From Dysosmobacter segnis (GTDB taxonomy: Bacteria > Bacillota > Clostridia > Oscillospirales > Oscillospiraceae): a DNA stretch of 64,000 nucleotides. This document shows positions 7,474-14,921 of the stretch, one piece after another. The position numbers were made by a program, and so were the translations under genes. Below the pieces are notes generated by a model, which saw only the letters and a program-made list of their open reading frames with translations, had not been told where the DNA came from and did not search any database. The stretch spans positions 119,350-183,349 of the forward strand of contig NZ_JACOQI010000005.1 of assembly GCF_014297285.1 (NCBI RefSeq), given 5' to 3'. Each line of letters opens with the position of its first letter. Within the stretch, counting starts at the first letter, position 1.

Positions 7474-8343
7474 TCACATCATCGTGTTGAACGTAAATCC
7501 AGGGCCCATAGCCGCCTCTTGCACCCTTCGTTCTAACTCGTCGATAGACGGGCTTTGCTTCAGCTGGCAAGCCTCCTCCTTATGGCGCAGTCGAAGGATA
7601 GATCGTTGCATATCCTGAAGTTCCTCATCAGGCCAAGGTCTGTTCCAATACTGACGTAATACTTCGGATGGACACTCCGCAGTCCTACAGCTATCGTAAA
7701 TTTTTGTCGGTGTTCTATCCCAAATGGTAATTCCAGAAATCACAGGATCATCACGAAGAATGTCGAGATTATCTGGCAGAACACGAACGACATAGTCATG
7801 GGCTTCCACGGCTGTCGCTCTCGGAATCGTTCCCCTTTCGTTCATTTCATAGAAGCGGAGGAGTGTGCTGCAAAGGGAGTGTTCTGGCCTGGTAGCAATG
7901 ACTGCAAGTTCGACCCGATAACCTTTTTTAACAAGAAGTTCAGCCGTACGATGCGGAACATCTGTGGTGCGTCCAGTGCCTTCAATGATCAGATGGATGC
8001 CCCGCTCTGATGTTTCATGGATCAGCCGCTCCGTCACCGCACCAGAAAACCCACTGGTCATCTGTACAGAATCCGATCCATACCGGGCATACAATTCTTT
8101 GTAATTGGGGTGGAAACGCCGATACTCATCTGCATTAATAAAATACACGTTGCCGCACAGAAGTTTGTTCAGCATGGAAGAAAGTACTGTCTTGCCAGCA
8201 CCCGGCTGCCCAGCCAAAAGTATTGCCCGTGGCTCTGATTGCCGATTGTACCTTGCAGCGTAATTCCGCTCACTGGCAACAACCGCCTCCACATCACTCG
8301 GCAGAAAATCAGCAAGATTTTTTTCAATGCCCATTCTGCTCAC
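7474..8343 (-). CDS. zeta-toxin-family P-loop kinase
   Basis: A 289-residue protein with a zeta toxin/UDP-N-acetylglucosamine kinase core: Walker A GQPGAGKT (residues about 45-52), FINADEYRRFHP (catalytic Asp region) and IIEGTGRTTDV. Zeta toxins phosphorylate peptidoglycan precursors and poison cell wall synthesis. The GTG start (8343) overlaps the stop of the small upstream gene, so it is co-translated with its antitoxin. An ATG three codons in is an alternative start. It sits between the relaxase and the DUF6809-like gene as a minus-strand cargo module with its own terminator, consistent with a stability or addiction role for element A. Confidence 0.85.
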   Translation of the reverse strand: MSRMGIEKNLADFLPSDVEAVVASERNYAARYNRQSEPRAILLAGQPGAGKTVLSSMLNKLLCGNVYFINADEYRRFHPNYKELYARYGSDSVQMTSGFSGAVTERLIHETSERGIHLIIEGTGRTTDVPHRTAELLVKKGYRVELAVIATRPEHSLCSTLLRFYEMNERGTIPRATAVEAHDYVVRVLPDNLDILRDDPVISGITIWDRTPTKIYDSCRTAECPSEVLRQYWNRPWPDEELQDMQRSILRLRHKEEACQLKQSPSIDELERRVQEAAMGPGFTFNTMM

Positions 8344-8594
8344 GCCTCAATACCAGCGTAAAACTTACGAGCAAAATCAAACTGCGTTTCGATCCGATCC
8401 AATTCGGCCTCAGTATCCGCACCCAGAATGCTACTCTTGGCGTTCCATACCAAACCGTAAACAACATTAACTGGATCTTTTTTGTCAGAGGGAGAAATGT
8501 GGTTATTCCTTGCAAAATGGAAAAGTGACCCGAGAATGTCGGCCCCCTTTTCAAGCAGGACTTCCTGTCTGAGGGAAAACTCATAATTGCTCAC
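8340..8594 (-). CDS. putative antitoxin of the zeta-type toxin
   Basis: An 84-residue, mostly helical protein that overlaps the toxin start by 4 bp and has GAGGAGG before a GTG start. It contains the segment LLEKGADILGSLFHFARNNH. Size, order (antitoxin first) and coupling match epsilon/zeta-like type II pairs; sequence similarity to classical epsilon is not evident by eye. It should bind and neutralise the kinase and probably autoregulate the pair through the palindrome just upstream. Confidence 0.65.
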   Translation of the reverse strand: MSNYEFSLRQEVLLEKGADILGSLFHFARNNHISPSDKKDPVNVVYGLVWNAKSSILGADTEAELDRIETQFDFARKFYAGIEA

Positions 8595-8627
8595 ACGAAA
8601 GACCTCCTCGCTCGATCTGTAAATACA

Positions 8628-8642
8628 GTATATGCACTATAC
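8628..8642. promoter_or_regulatory. possible autoregulatory operator of the toxin-antitoxin pair
   Basis: The interrupted palindrome GTATA-TGCAC-TATAC lies about 35 bp upstream of the antitoxin start and overlaps a minus-strand TATACT that could be the -10 box. Confidence 0.4.
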
Positions 8643-8756
8643 GATAGAACCGTACTGGAAATCAGCGTTCCTATCTTCGGAGATCATTGTAGCATACCAC
8701 AAACAGAGTTGCAAATCAAAAAGGTAATCGACCGTTGCGGCGCAAAACAATCGTGA

Positions 8757-9014
8757 AAGCACCCCTTCCGAATTGTCGGCTGGGTACGGATATACCCCCA
8801 CGGCTTCGGTTCCAACCTGACGGCGTTCACCGTCACGGCCCCCGATAGAATTCCCGAAAAGGCTGTATCGAACTGGAAGAACTCTCCCGGCCATCTGGCA
8901 ACGATGATTGACCCGAACCGTGATACCGTTGGCGTCGGCGTTACTATCGATAACGGCAGAGCCTTCTGCTACATGTTCGTAGGCAATCCGACAGCGCATA
9001 ATCCCTATGCATAA
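8757..9014 (+). pseudogene. C-terminal remnant of a CAP/SCP-domain protein
   Basis: An open frame without a start codon encoding a tail like that of secreted CAP (cysteine-rich secretory protein/PR-1) domains. AVSNWKNSPGHLATM is the typical W-x-x-SPGH motif, followed by VGVGVTIDNGRAFCYMFVG. The N-terminal half of the domain is missing and a TGA lies just upstream. It sits in the cargo slot between the toxin-antitoxin pair and the DUF6809-like gene and probably marks an earlier cargo gene. Confidence 0.5.
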
Positions 9015-9025
9015 GATGAACTCAG

Positions 9026-9057
9026 ATGGGCCGCATCCAATTTTGGATGCGGCCCAT
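9026..9057 (+). terminator. long perfect hairpin after the CAP remnant
   Basis: A 15-bp perfect inverted repeat with a 2-nt centre (ATGGGCCGCATCCAA / TTGGATGCGGCCCAT), extended by TGAACT...AGTTCA on either side. No T run follows, so it may be a terminator remnant or a recombination site. Confidence 0.5.
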
Positions 9058-9163
9058 TGCAGTTCACTCTGAACTTGATAATTTTCTGATAATTGTTGTC
9101 ATTTGGGATGGCTATTCAGCCGTGGTTGCGGTATTGTGTGTCGTTGACAGGAGGTGGCATACC

Positions 9164-9481
9164 ATGCATGACTACATGAAAGCCCTTTACCACAGGTTTG
9201 AGGCACCATCCAGGAGGATGGAATACATGGACAGAAAAATCAAAAGAACACACAGCCAGCTTGCTCGGTTACTGGGTAAGTCAGAGAAAAAGCTGCTCCT
9301 GCGGATAGCGGACATGGAAGATGAACTGCGGGACGAAGCCTGCCTGAACAGCTTCATATCCGGCTTCCGTCTGGCACAGGGCATCCAGCAGGAGCTGCTG
9401 GCAGACCAGCCGCCCTACAGCTTCGAGGCAGAAGAAGAGTGGCAGGCCTGCGAAAAGATTTCACAAGGAAAAAGCAGCTAA
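9164..9481 (+). CDS. DUF6809-like protein of mobile elements
   Basis: A 105-residue helical, charged protein of unknown function starting MHDYMKALYHRFE; I chose the ATG at 9164, which has AGGAGG eight bases upstream. It lies directly before the tandem integrase genes. Element B carries a deleted copy beginning MYDYMKALQKRFD in the same place (55098), so the gene belongs to the element backbone. The motif GFRLAQGIQQELLADQPPYSFE near the end is preserved in part in that copy. Function unknown; position suggests a role linked to recombination or regulation of the integrases. Confidence 0.72.
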   Translation: MHDYMKALYHRFEAPSRRMEYMDRKIKRTHSQLARLLGKSEKKLLLRIADMEDELRDEACLNSFISGFRLAQGIQQELLADQPPYSFEAEEEWQACEKISQGKSS

Positions 9482-9544
9482 CAATACCGTCAAAAACTGC
9501 GATGGTGTAAACAAAGAAGAGTTCCTACAGAGGAGGCGATTCAA

Positions 9545-10753
9545 ATGAGTAAACGCAGGCCGTCCGGCGACGGCATGGTGCGCAAAAAGGACGATGGCCG
9601 TTGGGAGGGCCGCATCGTGATCGGCCATAAGGAAAACGGCGACAGCATCTTCCGCTACATCTACGCACCCACACAAAAAGAGTTGACCGCAAAGCTCCGC
9701 CAGGAGATCACCGCCTACCAGGGCGTAGACCTGACCGAGGACAGCAAGCTCACCCTGAGCGAATGGCTGGACTACTGGCTGGATGCGATCATGGCCGGAA
9801 CCATCCGGCCCAGCACACTGAACGGATACCGCAGATACGCGGATCTCTACATCAAGCTATACCTCGGAGATAAGCAGATTTCAAAAATCACCCCGGCGGA
9901 TGTACAGAAGATGTACGAAGTTCTGAAAGCACGGGGGCGTGTCAAGGAACACGCTCAATACGGTCACCAGCTATCCGGCAGCATGGTACACAGCATCCAC
10001 ACCATGTTCCACGAAGCCATGAAAGCGGCGAAGGAATCCCATATCATTGCCAAAAATCCCACCGAGAATATCCCGGTTCCTAAAGCAAATCCCAAACCCA
10101 AGCAGATCCTGAATGATGATCAGCTGGAACAGTTCATGGAGGCAATCAAACACGACGCCGTCTGGCACGACTTCTTCTACACAGAGCTGACCACCGGTCT
10201 GCGGCGGGGTGAGCTCTGCGGACTCATGTGGGCGGACTTCGATGAAGCAGCCGGAACACTGGCAGTAAGGCGGACCATCCACATGGAGAAAGGCGGCAGG
10301 CTGGTGGCCGGTGCCACCAAGACCGGGCGAGGGACCCGAAATATCCTGCTACCAGCAAGTACTGCCCAGCTTCTGTCGGAACGCAAAAAGCATTCCTGGT
10401 CAGAGTGGATCTTCCCGAATCCGCTGAAGCCCGAATCCCCTACCAATCCCCGCTCCGCATACGGCCACCTGAAGGCCTTGCTGGACTCCGCTGGCCTGCC
10501 CAACATTCGGTTCCACGACTTGCGTCATACCTTCGCCACCCATGCCCTGGCCTCCGGCGTGGACGCCAAGACGTTGTCCGGCATTCTGGGCCATACAAAG
10601 GCATCCTTCACGCTGGATACCTACACCCATGTCACTGGAGATATGCAGCGCACCGCCGCCGAAATCGTCGGAGATTTTATGACAGAAATCCTGGGAGAGG
10701 AGATGAAACCTTGGCAAAACGCAGAAAACGAGGGGACGGGAGCGTCCATCTGA
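9545..10753 (+). CDS. int: tyrosine recombinase (first of tandem integrases)
   Basis: A 402-residue integrase. An arm-binding/SAM-like N-terminal part (residues 1-180, with DGRWEGRIVIG and the LSEWLDYWLD segment) precedes the catalytic domain. The catalytic residues are visible: Arg220 (TTGLRRGE), His324 and Arg327 (HDLRH), His350 (GHT) and nucleophile Tyr360 (DTYTH). It has AGAGGAGGCG upstream. The next integrase gene starts inside its last 43 nt. With that partner it should catalyse integration and excision of element A, whose presumed attachment site is the 3' end of tRNA-Val downstream. Confidence 0.92.
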   Translation: MSKRRPSGDGMVRKKDDGRWEGRIVIGHKENGDSIFRYIYAPTQKELTAKLRQEITAYQGVDLTEDSKLTLSEWLDYWLDAIMAGTIRPSTLNGYRRYADLYIKLYLGDKQISKITPADVQKMYEVLKARGRVKEHAQYGHQLSGSMVHSIHTMFHEAMKAAKESHIIAKNPTENIPVPKANPKPKQILNDDQLEQFMEAIKHDAVWHDFFYTELTTGLRRGELCGLMWADFDEAAGTLAVRRTIHMEKGGRLVAGATKTGRGTRNILLPASTAQLLSERKKHSWSEWIFPNPLKPESPTNPRSAYGHLKALLDSAGLPNIRFHDLRHTFATHALASGVDAKTLSGILGHTKASFTLDTYTHVTGDMQRTAAEIVGDFMTEILGEEMKPWQNAENEGTGASI

Positions 10754-12144
10754 GAAAAGACGGCCGCTGGGAGGGCCGGGTAGTCATTGGCTATGATGAC
10801 AACGGCTATCCCAAGACAAAGAATGTGCTGGCAAAAAACAAGAAAGAGTGCCTACAAAAGCTGAAAGTCCTGAAAGACAGCCTGAAAAAAGTAGAGCCGG
10901 AACGACTGTCATCCGATATGTGTTTTGGAGCATGGCTGGATCACTGGTACCAGAACCAATGCAAGCCTACGATTGGAGCAAAGACACAAACGGACTACGA
11001 GAACCGCATCTACCGGCACATCATCCCGGAAATCGGCCAAATCCCGCTGAACAGGCTTACCGCAGCAGACCTTCAACAGTTCTACCGCCAGCTCAAGCAG
11101 GGCGGCCGCCTCCAGGCTGTGGAACAATATGGCCCCGGACTCTCTGACCGTATGGTGAAGTGCTGCCATGTAACCTGCCGGACGGCGCTGGACCAGGCGG
11201 TAAAACAGGGCCTCATCCTGAAAAATCCCGCCGATGCCTGTAAGACGCCGACGCTCCGTCCGAAGGAGATGCAGGTATTGTCTCCGGAGGAGATTCGGCG
11301 TCTGCTGATACAGGCCCGTGAGAACGACTGTTATGAGCTTCTGCTATTAGAACTCTCCACTGGTCTGCGTCGGGGCGAAATCCTGGCCCTCCAATGGGAT
11401 GACTTGGATCTCTGCACAGGAATACTGCGGATCGAACGGCAGGTCCAGCGGGTGCGCAGAGAACTGGTGATCTCCGCCCCTAAGACGAAGAGCTCTTGTC
11501 GGAGCATCATTCTGCCGACCCCCATTCTGGGTGTCCTGCGAGACTACCGGCAGAGTATCCGTTCCAGGTGGATGTTCCCTTCTCCGAAAAAGGAGGACTC
11601 CCCACTGGACCCGGCCGCCGTCCGGAAGAAGCTGGCCAAGGTTCTGAATCGGGCGGACTGCAAGCACATCCGCTTTCACGACTTGCGGCATACCTTCGCC
11701 ACCAACGCGCTGGAACATGGCATGGACATCAAGACGCTGTCCACCATCATCGGCCATGTGACGTCCGCCACCACACTGAACGTCTATGCCCATGTCACCG
11801 ACACCATGCGGGAGAATGCCGCCGCCAGCATCGACCGGGGGATCGCCGGAATCGAACCACCGCGTCGGGCATCCTCCCCGGCTAAGCCAAAAGTCGCACA
11901 AACGGACTTCCAGGCGGTGAAGGGGAAATACCGGAAGCCGGGAACGGGTTGTGTCAGTCAAATCGACGAACACCTCTGGGAGGGCCGCTACTCCCCGAAA
12001 ATCAACGGGAAACGAATGGCACGCAACGTCTACGCCCATACAGAGGCGGAGTGTGAAGAGAATCTGGCCAATATAATCCGGGAGATGAAAGCAGAAATCG
12101 CCGCTGAGAAAGAGCGGCAAAAGCAGGCAGGACTGACAGGTTGA
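10711..12144 (+). CDS. int: tyrosine recombinase (second of tandem integrases)
   Basis: A 477-residue integrase started at TTG 10711, which has GAGAGGAG upstream and lies inside the preceding gene in another frame. The N-terminus (KRRKRGDGSVHLRKDGRWEG) mirrors that of the first integrase, which supports this start over longer in-frame extensions. Catalytic residues are Arg220 (STGLRRGE), His323/Arg326 (HDLRH), His349 (GHV) and Tyr359 (NVYAH). An extra C-terminal domain of about 90 residues (KYRKPGTGCVSQI...LWEGRYSP) is absent from the first integrase and resembles another AP2/arm-type strand-rich DNA-binding unit like its N-terminus. Why two integrases are retained is unknown. Confidence 0.9.
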   Translation: MAKRRKRGDGSVHLRKDGRWEGRVVIGYDDNGYPKTKNVLAKNKKECLQKLKVLKDSLKKVEPERLSSDMCFGAWLDHWYQNQCKPTIGAKTQTDYENRIYRHIIPEIGQIPLNRLTAADLQQFYRQLKQGGRLQAVEQYGPGLSDRMVKCCHVTCRTALDQAVKQGLILKNPADACKTPTLRPKEMQVLSPEEIRRLLIQARENDCYELLLLELSTGLRRGEILALQWDDLDLCTGILRIERQVQRVRRELVISAPKTKSSCRSIILPTPILGVLRDYRQSIRSRWMFPSPKKEDSPLDPAAVRKKLAKVLNRADCKHIRFHDLRHTFATNALEHGMDIKTLSTIIGHVTSATTLNVYAHVTDTMRENAAASIDRGIAGIEPPRRASSPAKPKVAQTDFQAVKGKYRKPGTGCVSQIDEHLWEGRYSPKINGKRMARNVYAHTEAECEENLANIIREMKAEIAAEKERQKQAGLTG

Positions 12145-12150
12145 ACAAAC

Positions 12151-12192
12151 GGGCCCCCGAGGGCGAATCGCCCTTGGAGGCCCAAATTTTTT
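12151..12192 (+). terminator. intrinsic terminator of the integrase operon
   Basis: A GC-rich stem (GGGCC...CGAGGGCG / CGCCCTTGG...GGCCC) followed by AAATTTTTTC, six bases after the second integrase stop codon. Confidence 0.85.
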
Positions 12193-12268
12193 CTGACTGT
12201 GGCTGGCCGTGTGGTCAGGGGCAAAGCAAGTTTACATAACTCTCAAGTAAATCGCATAAAAAGTTATG

Positions 12269-12304
12269 AAAAAGCACCGTTTTCATCAGAAAACGGTGCT
12301 TTTT
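12269..12304. terminator. bidirectional terminator next to tRNA-Val
   Basis: A 16-bp inverted repeat (AAAAAGCACCGTTTTC / GAAAACGGTGCTTTTT) with a 4-nt loop, ending two bases from the tRNA 3' end. Its A and T tracts allow termination from either side; it is probably the natural tRNA-Val terminator. Confidence 0.85.
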
Positions 12305-12305
12305 G

Positions 12306-12382
12306 TGGTGGACGATACAGGACTCGAACCTGTGACCCCCTGCACGTCAAGCAGGTGCTCTAGCCAGCTGAGCTAATCGTCC
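12306..12382 (-). tRNA. tRNA-Val (anticodon GAC)
   Basis: A complete cloverleaf on the minus strand: acceptor GGACGAT/ATCGTCC, D-arm GCTC...GAGC, anticodon stem CCTGC/GCAGG with loop TTGACGT (anticodon GAC), T-arm ACAGG-TTCGAGT-CCTGT, and encoded ACCA. Its 3' end faces element A, 162 bp from the end of the second integrase gene. Confidence 0.96.
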
Positions 12383-12510
12383 GAAGCGGAACGTGTATAT
12401 ATTACATGAGTTCCGCCGCTTTGTCAAGCCTTTTTTCGTTTTTTCTCAAAAAGTTTTCCAAGGCGCTTTATGTCGGCAAATTTTTCCGACAGGCAACTCC
12501 CTTTCAGCGC

Positions 12511-13170
12511 TTATTCCACGTTGAACTGCCGCAGGCCCGCCAGGTCTGTGACCGGCAGAGAGAACGCCAGCGCCTGGGCCTCGGTCTGCATTCCGGCCTT
12601 TTCCATAATGGCCTTCATGATGGGCTTCCGGGTCTCCGCCGAGGCGAGAATAAAGATCAGTTCCTTCTCCGACGCCAGCGACACGCCGAAGAATTTCTTC
12701 GCCAGCTCCGTTCCGGTCCCCTTTGCGTGGACCGCCGTGCCGCCGGTAGCCCCAGCCGCCCGGGCTGCGTCCATAACCTGATCCGTAGCGCCCTGATTGG
12801 CGATCACAACGATCAGCTCGTGGGTCAATTTCTTTTCCATGCGGTCCTCCGCCTCCCCCTGTAACAAATAATTTTTGGCAGACGCGCCGCCGATGCTGGA
12901 CACCGGCACCGCCATCATAACGCCTCGGCCCGGAACATCCAGCCAGAGGTCCTTGGCAGCTTTCCGGAGCAGCCCCTTCCGGCTGGGCAGCATACACAGC
13001 AGCACTGCCTTTTCCGTAGCTTCCAGCCCCAGACAGTCTAAAACCTCAGTGGTGGCGGTGCCACGGCCAAGAGCCGTGAGCACCAGCGTTGCCCCCTGTT
13101 CCCGGAACCAAGCGGAGAAGTCTCCGCCCCGGCTCCGGTCCGTGATGGTAAGGATCAGATCAGCAGACAT
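12511..13170 (-). CDS. PII-like signal protein with two related domains
   Basis: A 219-residue cytosolic protein that reads as two tandem ferredoxin-like PII (GlnB-type) units: residues about 1-105 (MSADLILTITDRSRGGDF...GRGTATTEVLD) and about 112-219 (LTHELIVVIANQGATDQVMDAARAAGATGGTAVHAKGTG). The GGT-V--KGTG segment resembles the T-loop/ligand region of PII proteins. It lies 13 bp downstream of the DUF1538 membrane protein gene and is very likely co-transcribed with it, as PII-like proteins often are with the transporter they control. The ligand is unknown. Confidence 0.78.
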   Translation of the reverse strand: MSADLILTITDRSRGGDFSAWFREQGATLVLTALGRGTATTEVLDCLGLEATEKAVLLCMLPSRKGLLRKAAKDLWLDVPGRGVMMAVPVSSIGGASAKNYLLQGEAEDRMEKKLTHELIVVIANQGATDQVMDAARAAGATGGTAVHAKGTGTELAKKFFGVSLASEKELIFILASAETRKPIMKAIMEKAGMQTEAQALAFSLPVTDLAGLRQFNVE

Positions 13171-13183
13171 ATAACTCCCCCCC

Positions 13184-14755
13184 TTACAGTTCGATGATCT
13201 CGTCGTCCGCCGCCGGCATCTCCGGTGCAGGCGCGGCAGGTGCTTCCGCCGCGGCCTTCTTCAGCTTGAGCTGATAGACAAGGCCCAGCAGTTGGATGGT
13301 GATAAGCGGCGTCATGGCCACCATGGCCACTACGCCGAAAGCGTCTGTTACCACATTGCCGCCCAGGGTCTCACAGGCCCCCATAGCAAAGGGCAGCAGA
13401 AACGTGGCCGTCATGGGACCAGAGGCCACGCCGCCGGAGTCGAAGGCGATGGCAGTGAAGATCTTCGACACCACGAAGGATAAGCCGATGGCGCACAGGT
13501 ATCCCGGCACCAGCAGGACAAAAATAGAAATGCCCGTCAGCACCCGCAGCATGGCGAGACCAATGGACACCGCTACGCCGATGGACAGGCTGGTGCTCAT
13601 GGCCTTGCTGGGGATAGCCCCGGAGGTCAGCTCCTCCACCTGCCGGTTCAGCACATGGACGGCAGGCTCCGCCTGCACGATGAACCAGCCCATCAGCATA
13701 CCGATGGGGATCAGGACCCAGCTTTGCTCCAAAGCCGCGATCTGGCGGCCCAAATAGCTGCCGGCGGGTAAAAAGCCCACATTCACACCGGTCATAAACA
13801 AAACCAAACCGATATAAGTATACAGGAGTCCCACAGTGATTTTCAACACATTTTTTCGAGACAAATGCAGAGACGTCACCTGAAACACGGCGAAAAAGGC
13901 CGCAATGGGCGCCAGCGCCGCCCCCATTTCCTTTGCGTAGACCGGAAGGCCCTGGGCGAACAGCCGCCACAGCTCCCGGCTGTCCCCGGCCTCCGGCACT
14001 ACGGAGGGCACATAGCTTCCCGCTGCCGGGTATGCCAGTGCCAGCGTCAGCACCGCCAGCACCGGCCCCACGGAGCACAGCGCCACCAGACCGAAGCTGT
14101 CCTCGCCAGCCTTGCCGTCGCTTCGGGTGGAGGACACGCCCAAGCCCAGCGCCATGATGAAAGGCACGGTCATAGGCCCGGTGGTCACGCCGCCGGAGTC
14201 AAATGCCACCGCCAGAAAATCCTTGGGGGCAAAGGCCGCCAGAGTAAAGATCACGATGTAGGACGCGATCAGCAGGCCATTCAGTGGGATCTGGAACAGG
14301 ATACGCAGCAGTGCTATCACCAGAAAGATCCCCACGCCCACGGCCACCGCCCCGATCAGGACGGCGTTGGGGATCCCCGGCACCTGCCCCGCCAAAACCT
14401 GAAGATCCGGCTCGGAAATAGTGACGATGATGCCGATAAGCAAGCTGACGCACACCACCACCCACAGCTTCCGGGATTTGGTCATCTGTGCGCCCACCCG
14501 CTCACCAATGGGGAGCATGGCGGTATCCGCGCCCAGAGTAAACAGGCCCATACCCACGATCAGCAGCACGGCGCCTACCAAGAACGCCAGCAGCACGTCC
14601 GTTGGGACCGGAGCCGCGGTAAAACACAAGATCAGCACGATCAGGGTAATGGGCACCACGGAGGCCAGCGCCTCCCTCACCTTTTCACCCAATATCGTTT
14701 TCGTCTGGCCGATCTGGTCCCGCCACTTCTTCCGCAGTCCTGCAAACAAACGCAC
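13184..14755 (-). CDS. DUF1538 membrane protein, putative transporter
   Basis: A 523-residue polytopic protein with about 12 hydrophobic segments arranged as two homologous halves. Each half carries the motif FDSGGVxxGPMT (AVAFDSGGVTTGPMTVPF and AIAFDSGGVASGPMTATF), the hallmark of DUF1538, suggesting a pseudo-symmetric transporter with two re-entrant signature loops. The C-terminal tail is acidic and proline-rich. The first possible start is GTG at 14755, but AAGGAGG is almost adjacent to it, so TTG at 14749 is an alternative. Paired with the PII-like gene directly downstream. Substrate unknown. Confidence 0.85.
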   Translation of the reverse strand: MRLFAGLRKKWRDQIGQTKTILGEKVREALASVVPITLIVLILCFTAAPVPTDVLLAFLVGAVLLIVGMGLFTLGADTAMLPIGERVGAQMTKSRKLWVVVCVSLLIGIIVTISEPDLQVLAGQVPGIPNAVLIGAVAVGVGIFLVIALLRILFQIPLNGLLIASYIVIFTLAAFAPKDFLAVAFDSGGVTTGPMTVPFIMALGLGVSSTRSDGKAGEDSFGLVALCSVGPVLAVLTLALAYPAAGSYVPSVVPEAGDSRELWRLFAQGLPVYAKEMGAALAPIAAFFAVFQVTSLHLSRKNVLKITVGLLYTYIGLVLFMTGVNVGFLPAGSYLGRQIAALEQSWVLIPIGMLMGWFIVQAEPAVHVLNRQVEELTSGAIPSKAMSTSLSIGVAVSIGLAMLRVLTGISIFVLLVPGYLCAIGLSFVVSKIFTAIAFDSGGVASGPMTATFLLPFAMGACETLGGNVVTDAFGVVAMVAMTPLITIQLLGLVYQLKLKKAAAEAPAAPAPEMPAADDEIIEL

Positions 14756-14890
14756 CGCCTCCTTCGCTGATGATCACTTGATGGATTTATCATACCATTT
14801 TTCACCTTAGCATCGCAACTTTTTGTCGGAATCTTTTCAAATTATTAACAATATATGTGAAAAGTGCTGTGCACGCCCTTGTGATTCCGC

Positions 14891-14919
14891 AAAAACTGCC
14901 CGGCTGTTGCCGGGCAGTT
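14891..14919 (-). terminator. intrinsic terminator of spoIIP
   Basis: Stem CTGCCCGG / CCGGGCAG with a 6-nt loop, followed on the minus strand by GTTTTTGC, directly after the spoIIP stop codon. Confidence 0.85.
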
Positions 14920-14921
14920 CC

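Noticed and set aside
8637..8999. A 120-codon minus-strand frame
   Set aside because: The plus strand in this stretch reads as a CAP-domain tail with typical motifs; the minus frame shows none.
10405..10710. An in-frame N-terminal extension of the second integrase
   Set aside because: It would overlap the first integrase by about 350 bp and reads as a shadow. The TTG start at 10711 has a ribosome site and matches the element B arrangement.
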